A stretch of 64,000 nucleotides of DNA from Boothiomyces macroporosus (Eukaryota; Chytridiomycota; Chytridiomycetes; Rhizophydiales; Terramycetaceae), in NCBI GenBank assembly GCA_027604185.1, contig JADGKB010000011.1:124001-188000 (forward strand). Reading direction: 5' to 3'. The notes below the pieces were generated by a model, which had not been told where the DNA came from, made no database searches, and saw only the letters and a list, made by a program, of their open reading frames with translations. The first letter of the stretch is position 1. Every line of letters starts with the position of its first letter. The translations under genes and the position numbers were made by a program. Below are positions 9,816 to 20,804 of the stretch, one piece after another.

Positions 9816-11001
9816 ATGAAGTTCCGCGCATTTTTAAAAGTAAATATAAATTAATTACAGCCTCTCTCTCGCTCATTCACCGAGTTTACTGATGGTGCAT
9901 TTACCAAGGTACGCGGGATAATTTACAAATAGGACGGAAAGCATATTGTTACAATGATTCCTGGGGACGGTATTGGACCGGAAATCTCACAATCAGTAAA
10001 GAGAATCTTTGCCGCCAACAATGTAACTACTTTGTAATATAGGTTCCAATTGTGTGGGAAGATGTCGATGTTACTCCTTTCCTCAGAAACGGAGTTACCA
10101 CCATTCCGGATGATGCTTTACACTCTGTCAACAGAAACAAAGTCGCACTAAAAGGTTTCTTGCAGTTTACGAATAGGGCCTCTTGCAACTCCAATCGGTA
10201 AAGGACATGTTTCTATGAATTTGACTTTGAGAAGAACATTTGACCTTTACGCTAACGTTCGTCCTTGCAAATCCATTGTTGGATACAAAACTCCATTTGA
10301 AAATGTCGATACTGTCCTCATTCGTGAAAACACCGAAGGTGAATACTCTGGTATCGAACACGAGGTTGTACCAGGTGTAGTACAATCCATCAAATTGATT
10401 ACTGAAGAAGCATGTAGAAGAGTTAACCACTATGCGTTCAACTATGCTAGAGCAATTGGCCGTTCAAGTGTTACTGTCGTTCACAAAGCCAATATTCAAA
10501 AGATGTCTGATGGTTTATTCTTGTCGGTTGCTGAAGAAGTTGCAAAGGACTATCCAGATATCAAGATGGAAGCTTTATTATTGGACGGTGTCTGTTTACA
10601 ATTAGTCAAAGATCCAACTCAATATAAAGACACTGTCATGGTTATGCCAAACTTGTATGGTGACATCTTGTCCGATTTGGGTGCTGGATTAATCGGTGGT
10701 TTAGGTTTAACCCCATCTGGAAACATTGGTTTGAAAGCAAGCATCTTTGAATCTGTAGGGATAATGCTAATGTTAGGTCCACGGAACTGCACCAGATATC
10801 GCTGGCAAAGATTTGGCCAACCCAACCGCTCTATTATTATCATCTGTAATGATGTTGAGACACATGAAACTAAACAAACACGCAGACGAAATTGAAAAGG
10901 CAGTATTGAAAACTATTGCTGACGGACACGCTAGAACTGGCGATTTGGGAGGTAAAGCCACCAACACTCAATTCACTGATGCCGTTATTGCTAATCTTTA
11001 A
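9816..11001 (+). CDS. IDH2: NAD-dependent isocitrate dehydrogenase, catalytic subunit, mitochondrial
   Basis: Oxidatively decarboxylates isocitrate to 2-oxoglutarate in the TCA cycle. Six exons (9816-9839, 9861-9908, 9933-10022, 10043-10154, 10177-10754, 10777-11001), introns of 21, 24, 20, 22 and 22 nt, 358 aa. A basic presequence ([14 protein letters not shown]) precedes [13 protein letters not shown]. Active-site features are intact: the Arg-rich substrate stretch ([13 protein letters not shown]), [14 protein letters not shown], the catalytic-lysine context TVVHKANI, and the metal Asp pair in [16 protein letters not shown], then [14 protein letters not shown]. The [12 protein letters not shown] block is that of the catalytic (yeast Idh2, human IDH3A) rather than the regulatory subunit. 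Confidence 0.93.
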
Positions 11002-11032
11002 GAAATAAATTTTTTCAAATTAAAGAAATATA

Positions 11033-11762
11033 TTACTTTCTCCTCTTTGTAGTAGCTTTATGGGTGTTGGCAACATGGTCTGGGATCCATTCCATGTTGG
11101 CTTCAGTTTGAGGCTCTTCCTTCTTTACTGGAGCAGGAGCAGCCTTCTTTACCTTTGGCTTTGGAGTTTTGGTTTCTGCATCACCCGATGGAGTGATTAC
11201 AATGTATACCAATCCAACAACAACACCAATTAACAAGAGATAAATCGAGATACTAAATAAACACAGAAATACCTTTGCAAATCGAACAATGAATCGGAAT
11301 ATACAATTTTGATAGTATCGATGCATCCAACAGACTTGTAAGCAGGTTCTTCAGAATCATAATAGTCAACAAGTACAACCAAACCAAATTCACCGGCTTC
11401 AGGTTGCGGCATGAATTTGTACTTTAAATACTGGGTTTTTCCAGGTTTAACAATAATTTGAACTTTTTCGGTTGGGATTTTGGTAATGACTTTCTTTACA
11501 TCGTCCTTGTCAGTGTAAATTCCAGTTAAACCAAACACAGTTTTAGTCAAGTCGGATTTGTTTGTAATGTTGATGCGAACAAGACCCTTTTCGTCAATGT
11601 TGAAATGTGAGAATGGGTTCTTTGGGAAATCGTGAACAAATTCGACTTCTGGAGCGTCCTTAATGTCAGGCAGATCGAACGCATCGAGTTTCGCCAAAGT
11701 GGTTGCTAGTATTAGGGAGATATACCAAATAAGAATGATAAGCAAAAGTAGAGGAGATGCAT
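11033..11762 (-). CDS. SSR1: Translocon-associated protein subunit alpha (TRAP-alpha)
   Basis: TRAP-alpha is an ER membrane glycoprotein next to the Sec61 channel that helps weak signal sequences insert. Three exons (11762-11726, 11705-11273, 11252-11033), two 20-nt introns, 229 aa. The first exon is needed to supply the ATG and a signal peptide (MHLLYFCLSFLFATTLA). An Asp-rich luminal domain with NITNKSDLTKTV and a beta-sandwich follows, then one membrane helix (IYLLLIGVVVGLVYIVI) and a basic cytosolic tail with the diagnostic MEWIPDH near the end. Fungal relatives include yeast Irc22. Stops of this gene and IDH2 are 31 bp apart. Confidence 0.85.
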
Positions 11763-11806
11763 TGCTTTTTTGACGCAGAAAAAAATTCAGCGACAGCGAG
11801 AAATAT

Positions 11807-13512
11807 TTAGATTTTATTTGGGTTTACTGCTAGCTTGATGCTGCTGTTCGACTTGTGAAGGTCGGTAATGAATCTGTGTTGGTATTTCCTGAACGACTCT
11901 GTTTGGCTCCTGATATTGTACTTGTAAATGATTTCTTCATCGCTCATGGTAGCAAAGGTCGAGCTTTCAAAGTTTAGTCGCAAGTTGAGCCATTCGCCGT
12001 TAGTAACGATACCCACTATTTCGGTTGGTTCTTTGGCAATGACAGTGTAGGGCGACGGGAGTTTCCTATCAGTAAGAGCCGCCTGTTCATTAAAAGTTGA
12101 ATTTGGGCCATAGCTGCCCATATATACATGTTTGGTCACCTTCTTTCCTGTTTCGGTTAGTATTTTGACTTTGCGAAATACAGCACATTTGCCAGACAAG
12201 ATAAAAAATACAGTATCTATAAAAGAGCCTTGTTTCACTATAACGGTTTCCGCAAGGATCGTCCTCGTCGCCATTCTTTCTGCGATTAATTTCAGACTTG
12301 GGAGATCCAAATTGCTTAAAAATCTAAACTTTTTCAAAGATGAAATCAAGCTCTTTTGATGGTAAATATGAACTTTAGCCATCAGTTTTAAAAAATGTGT
12401 TTTTTCAAGTGTCAGGACGAATGTTGGGTTAGAGTCTGCAATAGCTGTTGCGCTTCTCGGTAAATCGTTGAACAGTGCTTGGTCGCCAAATTTTTCACCT
12501 GCATTCATTGTGGCAAGATAATTTGTGATTGGGTTTCCGTCCATTGATATCCCTTTGTTGACGTATAGTTTGACACTTCCATGGAGTATCACATACCATT
12601 TGATTCCTGGATCTCCTTGTCTAAATAATACCTGTCCCATTTCAAGCTTTTCTGCAACCATCAATTTCCATAAATCTAAAAGGATATAATCCGGCAGGTT
12701 TGAAAATGCCGGCAAATTTCTTAGATAATCGTCTACGGCTACCAAATCACTGCTAGATCTGGAACAAGAGCTCATTATTTGGAATATTTGATCTGCTGTT
12801 TGTAATTTTCTCATTGATCGTAATTTACGGTCGTGATCAATTAGAAACTTGTGAGCTTCTGAAGGATGTTTTTGATTGAGACTAAAGTATAATCTGGAAA
12901 GTAAGCCTTCTCCTTCGCTTTCTTTGTCTCTCCTTTTTTTCTTTGCAATGCTATAGCTTTGGTAACTATTTTCCGTGTACACACTTTCGCTGTTTCTACT
13001 CTGCAACGAACGATTAGATAACTGAGTAGTCAAGATCTTTGCCTTCTTTTTATTTTCATATTGACTAAGAGAGTGCAAGAATTTCTATTGTTGGATATGT
13101 TTTACTTTGTGTGCAGCTAGCAATTCTCCTTTGGATGAGCATTGCGCGTTGTGGACAAACCTCTCTGCTAAAAGTGTGATATAATCAAATTTGTCTTGTA
13201 TTGATTTAGATCCAAGCTGCTCCTTTAATTTGACAGTCTTTTTTACGGAAGGGTTGGTATCTGCCAATTCGTTTTCTAAATGTGGTAGAGGTGCAATGGA
13301 GGCAGCTCTTTGGTTTTCATTGAATCGCCTATTAGTTCTGTGATGAATGAATAGGGTACCCTTCATTATTGGCATCTACTATAGGTAATTGCAGCTCCTT
13401 ATTACACCTGTGTTAATTTGGCTTACCTCTGTGATCTATCGTCTGCAATTTCCAGAGGAACAGGTTTGTGGCCTAATTTCAATACCTCAGCAGCTGCTTC
13501 CCTCGGTTTCAT
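11807..13512 (-). CDS. Protein with two tandem cyclic-nucleotide-binding folds
   Basis: Four exons (13512-13427, 13407-13360, 13328-13106, 13084-11807), introns of 19, 31 and 21 nt, 1635 nt, 544 aa. A disordered basic N-terminus of about 240 residues precedes two cNMP folds. The first (about 245-365) has VLFRQGDPGIKWYVILHG and the phosphate cassette FGDQALFNDLPRSATAI, with the Arg present and Asp replacing the usual Glu. The second (about 375-495) has VIVKQGSFIDTVFFILSG but lacks an FGE/PR cassette, so it probably does not bind nucleotide. No kinase, channel or GEF domain is attached. An alternative start at 13375 (MPIMKGTL) would skip the first two exons; I prefer the longer model because its exons join in frame. 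Confidence 0.75.
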
Positions 13513-13596
13513 AAAGAACTATTTTCCATTATCGTAATTACAATAAATACAATGCACTCTTTAAAAATGCGTAATAAATACAAAGGCTTTTATAAG

Positions 13597-14647
13597 TTAG
13601 TTTAGTCTCATCTTGGAGAACTCGCTTCCTGCAAATGTAAGATTAAGTGGCAATGCTCCTGGCACCAAGCGAGGACTTTCGTTGAGAGGTGACCCGGCTC
13701 CACCAGTTGGTGTTCCTGTCATTGAAACATCAGTCACTATACTAGAACCACTGCTGGATCTTTGATGGGTATAAGCAGGATAAACCCCTATATAAGTGAG
13801 AATTACCATCTCTCCTTATCAGCCTTTTGATGGGTCTGTAAAATTCTCCATTCTTATCCTGAGGGAAATCGCAATGCGAATACTTTCGTTTCATTGCTGA
13901 AGAGATAGGTGACTGTGGACAAGGTGATCTTCGCATTTCTTCCCGCAACCTTGACGGATACTAAATTAGACCATCCTTACATTATTTTCAGGGTTGAGTC
14001 TAGAAGTTCTCGAAAAATATGATCTTGCAGGTGAAGTAGGGGAGATGTTCATTGAAACCTATATCAAAGAAAATATACATCCTCGGCTTCGTCTCTCGCA
14101 ACTTCTGGCAACGATTTATTGACTTTTCTTTCAAGCTCTACTTCCGCTTCCAAATGATACTCTTCCGCTTTTATTTGGTTCAATATTCTGGATATGGATT
14201 TACTTAACGGCTGGGTTAGTTTGAAATACTGTTTTACTATCCACTGACATCCGTCTTTTTGAATCACTAGTCTGGTGGAGATCAATCATGCTCAGCTTTG
14301 GTATTTCGCTGCATATCGAAGCCCTGCGTTGCATAATCAATGGGAAAGTTTCCTTGGCTTGTTTCCAATTTTTGGACCCAGCGTGAAACATGCAAGAAAT
14401 CATAAAATAGAAAGATAAACGATAACGCTTGTTTACAATCAGGAGACCCTCAGTTTGTTTGCGTATTTCATTGTCTTTATTGTGGTAGTGGCCCACTTGG
14501 CAGTAATTCCGTGGGAAATGCTTGGAATTAATCCCTAGAGCAGTTGCAGATAGCAAATGCTCAAAATGACCATGATAGTAGTGTCAAGAAATCTACTCTT
14601 CCGATTACATAATCATCTTCAGATAGCAAGCACTTTAAATCATTCAT
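13597..14647 (-). CDS. Unknown Ser/Pro-rich, possibly regulatory, protein
   Basis: Six downstream exons join cleanly (14534-14448, 14427-14230, 14210-14079, 14058-13981, 13960-13807, 13787-13597) across introns of 20, 19, 20, 20 and 19 nt; 840 nt. An upstream exon beginning MNDLKCLLSEDDY at 14647 is likely, but its donor is unclear and the first intron would be 60-75 nt, atypical here. The protein has an N-terminal globular part (KLRRYRLSFYFMI), a helical acidic stretch, and a disordered tail rich in SP and TP sites (RRSPCPQSPIS, GTPTGGAGSPLNESP). The basic motif KRKYSHC resembles a nuclear signal. No family recognised; a phosphoregulated nuclear factor is a guess. Confidence 0.6.
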
Positions 14648-14753
14648 TCAGGTGAGAGCGCCAACTACATACTGGGTTCATTCACAAGTCATTCCCCACA
14701 GTCACGTGAGGGTAATTTAATGAAAAAGGCAAAGGTAAAAGGTTATCTTTGAA

Positions 14754-15890
14754 ATGAAGCAAGACGTTGAGCAATTGTTACAACAGGTCTACGGCGCTGA
14801 AGGTGAATACACTGATTTTGACCATGGCTCTCAAATCCAACAGATTTTGGAAGCCACTCCTCAAGAGCCAAAGTCTCAATCTTCCTACTACTACTTGGCA
14901 CAACGACTCGAAAACAACATGGATACTGAGCTTTTGGAGCAGGTATCCATGGAGTCCTACTATCCACCAAACGACGGCCAAATTGCTGTCCCAGAAGAGG
15001 TATACTTGTCCTAAATTAGGAGGAAATTATTTATGTTGGTAATGAAGATACTGAAGTGAATCATTTGGAATTGCAGCTAGATTACGCCGTTTCACAGCAT
15101 TCAGTAAGTTAATTTTGACATAGAATGAACAAGCTCGCATCACTCCTCAACCACAAGCTGTAAAACCAAATGTCGGAAAAAAGGTTGACAGCGAAGTTGC
15201 TGAAATCGCTGTCGCTTCAGCATACAACAACCGAGAGTTTTCAGAAAACCTCAATCCTTACTTGACATTTGACGAAGGAGTACAATACAATATTTATCGT
15301 GAAAGCACTAGTATTCAAGATAATATTGAGCAAGACACTCATATGGAGTATGCTCTCTCTGTATTGGAAACTGACAGTCGCCCGATCCATGTTCAGAGAG
15401 AAGAAACTATTGCCAATTATGCTCCTGTTAGTGAAAAACAGGTCGAGCAAGTTCCAGCTCTCTATGAAACCATTTCAGCACCAGATATGGTCCAATTTAA
15501 AGGATTTTTGAACGCAATGGTAAAGGAATTGAAAACATCTCCTTCCGCATTAGAAAAAGTAAAATGAAACTAATACTAGCTCTCTAAAAAAGTTGGATCT
15601 CTTTATAATCCTCTTACCGGAAAGCCAGCAGGAGAAGACTTTTTAAAGAAATTGATCCTTTCAAGCAAGAACAGGGAGGCTGCGAAAAAACCACAAATCA
15701 GAAGCTTTGTACAAGCAGGAAAACAAAATGTTGAATTGTCTGAAGATGAAAGAAAATGCTTGAAGGCTATTACAACATTGTTTGCCAAGCCATATGAAAA
15801 AGAAAACTCTCCAGATTTTGGAATGGTAACTTGTTTTAATCATAGGAATTGAACGCACTAGGAATTCCAAAAACACTCGCAAAGCTCTAA
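14754..15890 (+). CDS. Unknown acidic 351-aa protein
   Basis: Five exons (14754-14999, 15020-15103, 15124-15558, 15580-15825, 15846-15890), introns 20, 20, 21 and 20 nt, total 1056 nt. The N-terminal third is acidic and Gln-rich (MKQDVEQLLQQVYGAEGEY); the C-terminal third is more basic and helical (KKVGSLYNPLTGKPAGEDF) with a short conserved-looking end (ELNALGIPKTLAKL). No signal peptide or membrane segment. No family recognised. Exon phasing is perfect, so coding status is firm although function is unknown. Confidence 0.7.
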
Positions 15891-16111
15891 AGGAATATAC
15901 AATCGCAAGCACTCAAATAAAGAATTTTTGATTTGAAACTTTTGCTGACGTGTCAGTTCAATAATCTCGAAATCATCAAACCGCTTCGAATATAATCCCA
16001 TTCTTCAACTCGATCCGCATATCCGTTGCGAGATCGAATCCGTTCTCCCTTTTGCTCTCTGCGTTCTGATTCCAAAATGTGTTTTGCTTTTTTCCTAATC
16101 AAACTTTCGCA

Positions 16112-16657
16112 ATGGGTGGAATGTTCTCGTCAATGTTTTCCAGACTTTGGGGCTCCAAAGAAGTCCGTATCTTAATTCTAGGATTAGATGGAGCTGGAAA
16201 AACCACAATTTTATACCGTCTGCAAATAGGAGAAGTAGTTACAACAATTCCAACGATAGGATTTAACGTTGAAACCGTTAGCTTCAAAAATATCAAATTT
16301 CAAGTATGGGATTTGGGAGGTCAAACTAGTATCCGGCCTTACTGGAGATGCTATTATGCTAATACAGATGCTGTAATTTATGTAATCGATTCGCAAGACA
16401 GAGATCGTATTTCCACTTCAAAGGAAGAATTGATGGCCATGTTGGAAGAAGAAGAACTAAAGGATGCTGCGTTGCTTGTATTTGCAAATAAACAGGATAT
16501 GGAAGGAGCAATGAGTGTCACTGAAGTTAGCGATTACTTGGGATTGACTGATTTGAAAATGCGTACTTGGACTATTTCCAAGTGTAGTGCAAAGACTGGC
16601 GAAGGATTAACAGAAGGTATGGACTGGTTGGTGAATGTTGTTAATGGAAACAAATAA
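16112..16657 (+). CDS. ARL1: ARL1, Golgi ARF-like GTPase
   Basis: Arl1 recruits GRIP-domain tethers and other effectors to the trans-Golgi. Single exon, 181 aa. The start at 16112 (MGGMFSS) is chosen over an in-frame upstream ATG at 16079 because it exposes Gly2 for myristoylation, as in all Arl1 proteins. GTPase motifs are intact: GLDGAGKTT (P-loop), [10 protein letters not shown] (switch 1), [13 protein letters not shown] (switch 2), NKQD and the SAKTG-type G5. The switch-2 and interswitch sequence is that of Arl1, not Arf1. A SEC7-domain GEF gene lies at 41.9-44.4 kb. Confidence 0.95.
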   Translation: MGGMFSSMFSRLWGSKEVRILILGLDGAGKTTILYRLQIGEVVTTIPTIGFNVETVSFKNIKFQVWDLGGQTSIRPYWRCYYANTDAVIYVIDSQDRDRISTSKEELMAMLEEEELKDAALLVFANKQDMEGAMSVTEVSDYLGLTDLKMRTWTISKCSAKTGEGLTEGMDWLVNVVNGNK

Positions 16658-16961
16658 ATACATTATTTCTACTTTTTTATTACTGGTATCTGGTTCTCAT
16701 TTGGCTGTAATAAGATATTTATATTGTTTTCTCTATCATGTTTGTTATTGTGCAGCACAATTCATTTCTGTATTGAATTTGGGATGGGTTTAAAGTGATA
16801 GTATTCGAGTCTATTTTTTTGTAGAGATAATGTGGAATCCAAAGAGAAAATCCTTGCGGTGGAAGGATCAATCTTTAGTCATCATATACTAGTGTCATCT
16901 TGGAGATTTCAACTGAGCAGTTGAGTATCGCGCGTTAACACTGAATCTAAAGCTGTCTAAT

Positions 16962-17201
16962 TCAAAAACCACCTTGAAGTGTTTTTGCATCTTTTAACGG
17001 CGATATTGAATCAACATTTTGATTATTTTCCCTTTGTTTCTTGTCAGTGGAACCTCTAACTGTTCGGAGCTTCATCATAAAAGTCATCAATTCATACAGT
17101 ACTAATAATACAGTGCTGTGAACTAGATAATTTAGTAACTGAATTATCCATAGACAATAAAATGCGATATCACTACCAACAGCTACAAATTGGACATGAA
17201 A
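16962..17201 (-). pseudogene. Solo C-terminal remnant of the 7-TM receptor-like family
   Basis: An 80-codon frame on the minus strand reads FVAVGSDIAFYCLWIIQLLN, then YLVHSTVLLVLYELMTFMMK, and ends with a stop at 16962. This aligns with the last transmembrane helix and tail of the complete gene just downstream (VWLIQLLNFFIHNMIILSLF). An in-frame stop precedes it and no receptor body is found upstream, so it is a truncated copy. The rest of 16658-17293 shows nothing else. Confidence 0.65.
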
Positions 17202-17293
17202 TTAGAAAATCGCAGTAGTTTGCTGGTATGGTGATGCTACACAGCATTAGTTAACGGGAGATTGACTATGGTTTTATTCAAAGGTATTCACAA

Positions 17294-18769
17294 TCAGGTA
17301 CTTGGGTTGATGTTGGAATTGCCTACAAGTGTTTCTTTGTTGGCATACGCATCTATAATGTGCTCAGACTGCTGAGGATTGATTGCTATTCTGAATACTG
17401 CGACTTTCATCATTTCCTTTAAAGATTCAAATAAAGACAAGATGATCATATTATGAATAAAGAAATTGAGTAGCTGGATCAACCAAACACTCTCAAACTG
17501 ATTATCACCTCCTAAAAATGCAGTTTGATATTGAAGAGTGAACAGCGCGACGTATGTTATAATATTGATGCCTTCTATTGCAAACATGGCGTATATCCTA
17601 CTTTTCCATTTCCCAACTTGGTTTTGCTGCTCTGGCTTTGTAATATTCAAATAGGACATCTTGAACAAGATCACTGCAGGTGGGATGATATCAAACAGAA
17701 ACATGAATAATTCCCATCCAAAGTATAGCTGGTCTACGTAAAAGGAGTATAGCGAATCAATAAATTGAACATTGTACCCTAAAAAGTAGATAAAGTAAAA
17801 GAAAGTCGGGCTAGCCAATACTGTCGCAACACCAAGAACAAGTCCATACAAAAGTGCACTTTTCAGAAAGTTGCCTTCAAGGTTTAGCACTCTTAAGAGT
17901 ATTTTGACACTAATCAAAGTAGACATTAATGTACAGAGGTCTGATAGACACCACAATCCAAGCACTGCCGCGCTATCGAGAGTAGAAAATGGTACGTAAT
18001 ATATGTCAATGAGGGTTAGCACACATCTCGTTTGCCATACCAGTTGGGTAGCCAGTAAAAAGAAGTGGTCAAAACTGGGAGCACGATAATACCTCTTGGA
18101 ACAGTACGCTATCGAAAATAGAAATCCAATCATTGCTAATATAGACGTACTAATAGCAAAAACTTCTAATGGCGGATAACCGTATACGTGCTGCAGCTGT
18201 GGTTGATATGGCACGGAGGTTATCCATTTGATATTGGTACTTCCTTGTACCACTTCCTTGCTAATTGTATAGTTTCCATACATAGTGTTATTACGAACGT
18301 TAGATATTATAGGAGTTCCAGCACATTGATCTTGATCAAATATGTAAAGAAAGTCTCCACTACACTGAAAGAATCCACTGATGCATCCGCCATTGTCCAA
18401 AAAGCTAGCTTGAACGATATCTTCACTATTATAGTCCTTTAGCATGCAATATTCATGCCCGTTTGCTGTTGACGGGTATTCTTGAGAGATATTCCTGGTA
18501 ATCACATGCCTTTCCATTGATTTATACAATGATAGATTAGCTGAATAGATCTGCATGCAACATCCAGAATATATAGGCACACCTGATTGCCCACAGAGAG
18601 GAATCGGGGAGTATATATCTGCAGCTAACGATAAAGAGGATGAAAATTTACGTGACGAGATCAATATTAAAAGTGGGGCTGCGTTGGCACAATTATTCGA
18701 ATCCCATATTGACTCTATAATATATCCTGATGAAGTGTATGGCGATTTATTGCTCCAAGTTGATAGCAT
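17294..18769 (-). CDS. Seven-transmembrane receptor-like protein A
   Basis: Intron-free frame of 491 aa. A Cys-rich extracellular part of about 200 residues with several N-x-S/T sites (landmark LCGQSGVPIYSGCCMQ) precedes seven hydrophobic helices from about residue 201 (LEVFAISTSILAMIGFLF) to VWLIQLLNFFIHNMIIL, then a 40-residue cytosolic tail. The fifth helix carries YFGWELFMFLFDIIPP, shared with copy B. This is a GPCR-like layout, but I see no DRY or NPxxY motif and cannot assign a class. No signal peptide follows the ATG at 18769; by comparison with copy B it may be encoded by an unplaced upstream exon. Role unknown; host or nutrient sensing is speculation. Confidence 0.72.
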   Translation of the reverse strand: MLSTWSNKSPYTSSGYIIESIWDSNNCANAAPLLILISSRKFSSSLSLAADIYSPIPLCGQSGVPIYSGCCMQIYSANLSLYKSMERHVITRNISQEYPSTANGHEYCMLKDYNSEDIVQASFLDNGGCISGFFQCSGDFLYIFDQDQCAGTPIISNVRNNTMYGNYTISKEVVQGSTNIKWITSVPYQPQLQHVYGYPPLEVFAISTSILAMIGFLFSIAYCSKRYYRAPSFDHFFLLATQLVWQTRCVLTLIDIYYVPFSTLDSAAVLGLWCLSDLCTLMSTLISVKILLRVLNLEGNFLKSALLYGLVLGVATVLASPTFFYFIYFLGYNVQFIDSLYSFYVDQLYFGWELFMFLFDIIPPAVILFKMSYLNITKPEQQNQVGKWKSRIYAMFAIEGINIITYVALFTLQYQTAFLGGDNQFESVWLIQLLNFFIHNMIILSLFESLKEMMKVAVFRIAINPQQSEHIIDAYANKETLVGNSNINPST

Positions 18770-18916
18770 TGGTTACGTAAGTTGAAAATTAGATGCAAAT
18801 GATACTTGCTTTTCCTAAAACAGCAAAATACATGTACCATTTATTTATTCATAGATTAAGCTGTTGACGAACGGTAGTCGAGCATTGGATCGTATCTAAC
18901 ACCTCCTGCTGTTCAA

Positions 18917-19168
18917 TCACTTTCTCTGGAGGAAGATTTTTGTTACAAATACACTAGCCATTTCCTTTAGTGATTCAAAGAGTGATGAGATTATTGCATT
19001 ATGAACAAAGTAATTCAATAGCTGTATCAACCACACGCTGTCAATGCCCACGTCACTTTCAAGGAACAGCGAAAAGTACTGCAGCGAAAATAATATCAAA
19101 ACAAAAGCAGCGGCGGTCCTATCAAGATTCCACAAATGAATTCTCATAGCAGGCTGTATTAGCACCAC
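18917..19168 (-). pseudogene. Second solo C-terminal remnant of the 7-TM family
   Basis: The frame reads LILFSLQYFSLFLESDVGID, then SVWLIQLLNYFVHNAIISSL, FESLKEMASVF and a stop, matching helices 6-7 and the tail of copies A and B. Upstream to about 19290 a broken frame still resembles the family (NDVVPEVFP, compare FDIIPPAVI) but contains stops. It sits between the two complete genes in the same orientation. Confidence 0.7.
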
Positions 19169-19331
19169 TTGGTATCTAGTTTATGAAGCCTTCCTTCTAA
19201 ACCATCCCCATCGTGTGCTTGCGTTACAATAGCAATTATCTATGGGAATACCTCAGGAACTACATCATTAAGAAAACTTGAATATATTCAAAAGAAAGAA
19301 TGTATGAACAAGAGAGATTCTCCGTAATATT

Positions 19332-20804
19332 TCAACTCCCGGTTACTCTGGTGTCCTTGACGGTTGTGCTACAAACCTCCACAACTTTTTCTTCTTTCTT
19401 TGTGCTGAATTTCACTGTAACTTTCATCATCTCTTTCAAGCATTCAAACATTATTAAAATCACCGAGTTGTGAATACAATAATTCAATAGCAATATCATC
19501 CATACCGATTCATACTGTAAATCTCCACCCAGAGCAAACGAGTAGTATTGGAGGTAAAATACTCCCATGTAGCTCATGATATTTACTATTTCTGCTGTTA
19601 AAAATACTAATGTGAGCTTTCTCCAAAAGAAAAATCTTTCCGTTTGATCAGCTTTCAATTTAGTTAGCTTAATTTGCTTCATTTTCCACAGATAAATAAT
19701 TGGAGGTATTATATCGAAAATGAACATGAATAATTCCCACCCAAAATACATTTCATCAACACTGTACGTGTAAAAATCATACATGAATTGAATGTTTTCA
19801 GTGAAATAGATGATTACATACAAGTAAGTTGGCCCACCAAGGATGGTCGATGTCAAAGTAACTACGAAATATAAAGCAAATGAGAGTTTACGGTTTTGTT
19901 CTAAATTAAACAATCGAATGATCATATTGGAAGATATCATTACGGACATGTAAGTGCCAATACATGATAAACTCCAAAATCCAGATAAAATGTGTTGTCC
20001 CATTTCAGTGTCCGCTTGATAATAATTGTTCATTACAGTCATAAATGATCTCCCTATCCATATTAACTGAGTGAAAGCAAGCCAGATATTTGTGTAATTG
20101 GGTACTTTGTAATACTTGTAAGAGTAAAATAAGAATGTCAAAGAAAATATTGCAATCGATAGAGCAGCACAGAATATTCCAAATGCTTCAATTGGTAGAT
20201 ATCCATCTAGATGCTGAGGTATCCCTTCAAATATATTTGGAGTTGCCCAGTAGATATGCATCGTGCCATTGGAAGGTTGTATCAGATTAATAGTGACTAT
20301 TCCGATTGAGCTAATGTTAAATATACCATTATTCGGGATAGGGATTGATGTTTGAACCCCCGTACAACCAACATCTGAATATATTGAAAGAGAATCTCCA
20401 CTGCATACATAGTAATCTTCAATACAATTGTTATTTTCTAAAAAAGAAATCTCTTCATAGCCATACATTGCCCCAGAATCAATGCTTTTTAATTGGCAAT
20501 ATTTGCTTCCTTTGGAAGTTTCTGGGTAATCAGCTGTTCCAGGTAAATCAGTCTGGTGTCTTTCAAAAGAATATGGAACAGGCAAATCATATGTCATCTG
20601 TATACAACAACCTGAATATAATGGAAGCGAAGTTAGCCCACAAAAAGGAATCGGCGCTATTTGATCTGCCAAATCTGTCAAATTGTTTGAAAAAGTGTCG
20701 TTGAGTACAGAAACCATTGTCGGAGCTCCATTACAAGACAGAGTGCTCCATTTAGACTGAATAACGTATCCAGCACCTACCAAGTCGAATAGAAAAAACA
20801 TCAA
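19332..20804 (-). CDS. Seven-transmembrane receptor-like protein B
   Basis: Intron-free, 490 aa. Starts with a plausible signal peptide (MMFFLFDLVGAGYVIQ). The ectodomain (to about residue 204) shares PLYSGCCIQ and the spacing of about ten Cys with copy A and has several N-glycosylation sequons. Seven helices begin at about 205 (IEAFGIFCAALSIAIFSLTF); helix 5 includes YFGWELFMFIFDIIPP. The tail is short and charged (STKKEEKVVEVC). Tandem duplicate of copy A, same strand. Family not named; GPCR-like topology is inferred from hydropathy only. Confidence 0.75.
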   Translation of the reverse strand: MMFFLFDLVGAGYVIQSKWSTLSCNGAPTMVSVLNDTFSNNLTDLADQIAPIPFCGLTSLPLYSGCCIQMTYDLPVPYSFERHQTDLPGTADYPETSKGSKYCQLKSIDSGAMYGYEEISFLENNNCIEDYYVCSGDSLSIYSDVGCTGVQTSIPIPNNGIFNISSIGIVTINLIQPSNGTMHIYWATPNIFEGIPQHLDGYLPIEAFGIFCAALSIAIFSLTFLFYSYKYYKVPNYTNIWLAFTQLIWIGRSFMTVMNNYYQADTEMGQHILSGFWSLSCIGTYMSVMISSNMIIRLFNLEQNRKLSFALYFVVTLTSTILGGPTYLYVIIYFTENIQFMYDFYTYSVDEMYFGWELFMFIFDIIPPIIYLWKMKQIKLTKLKADQTERFFFWRKLTLVFLTAEIVNIMSYMGVFYLQYYSFALGGDLQYESVWMILLLNYCIHNSVILIMFECLKEMMKVTVKFSTKKEEKVVEVCSTTVKDTRVTGS

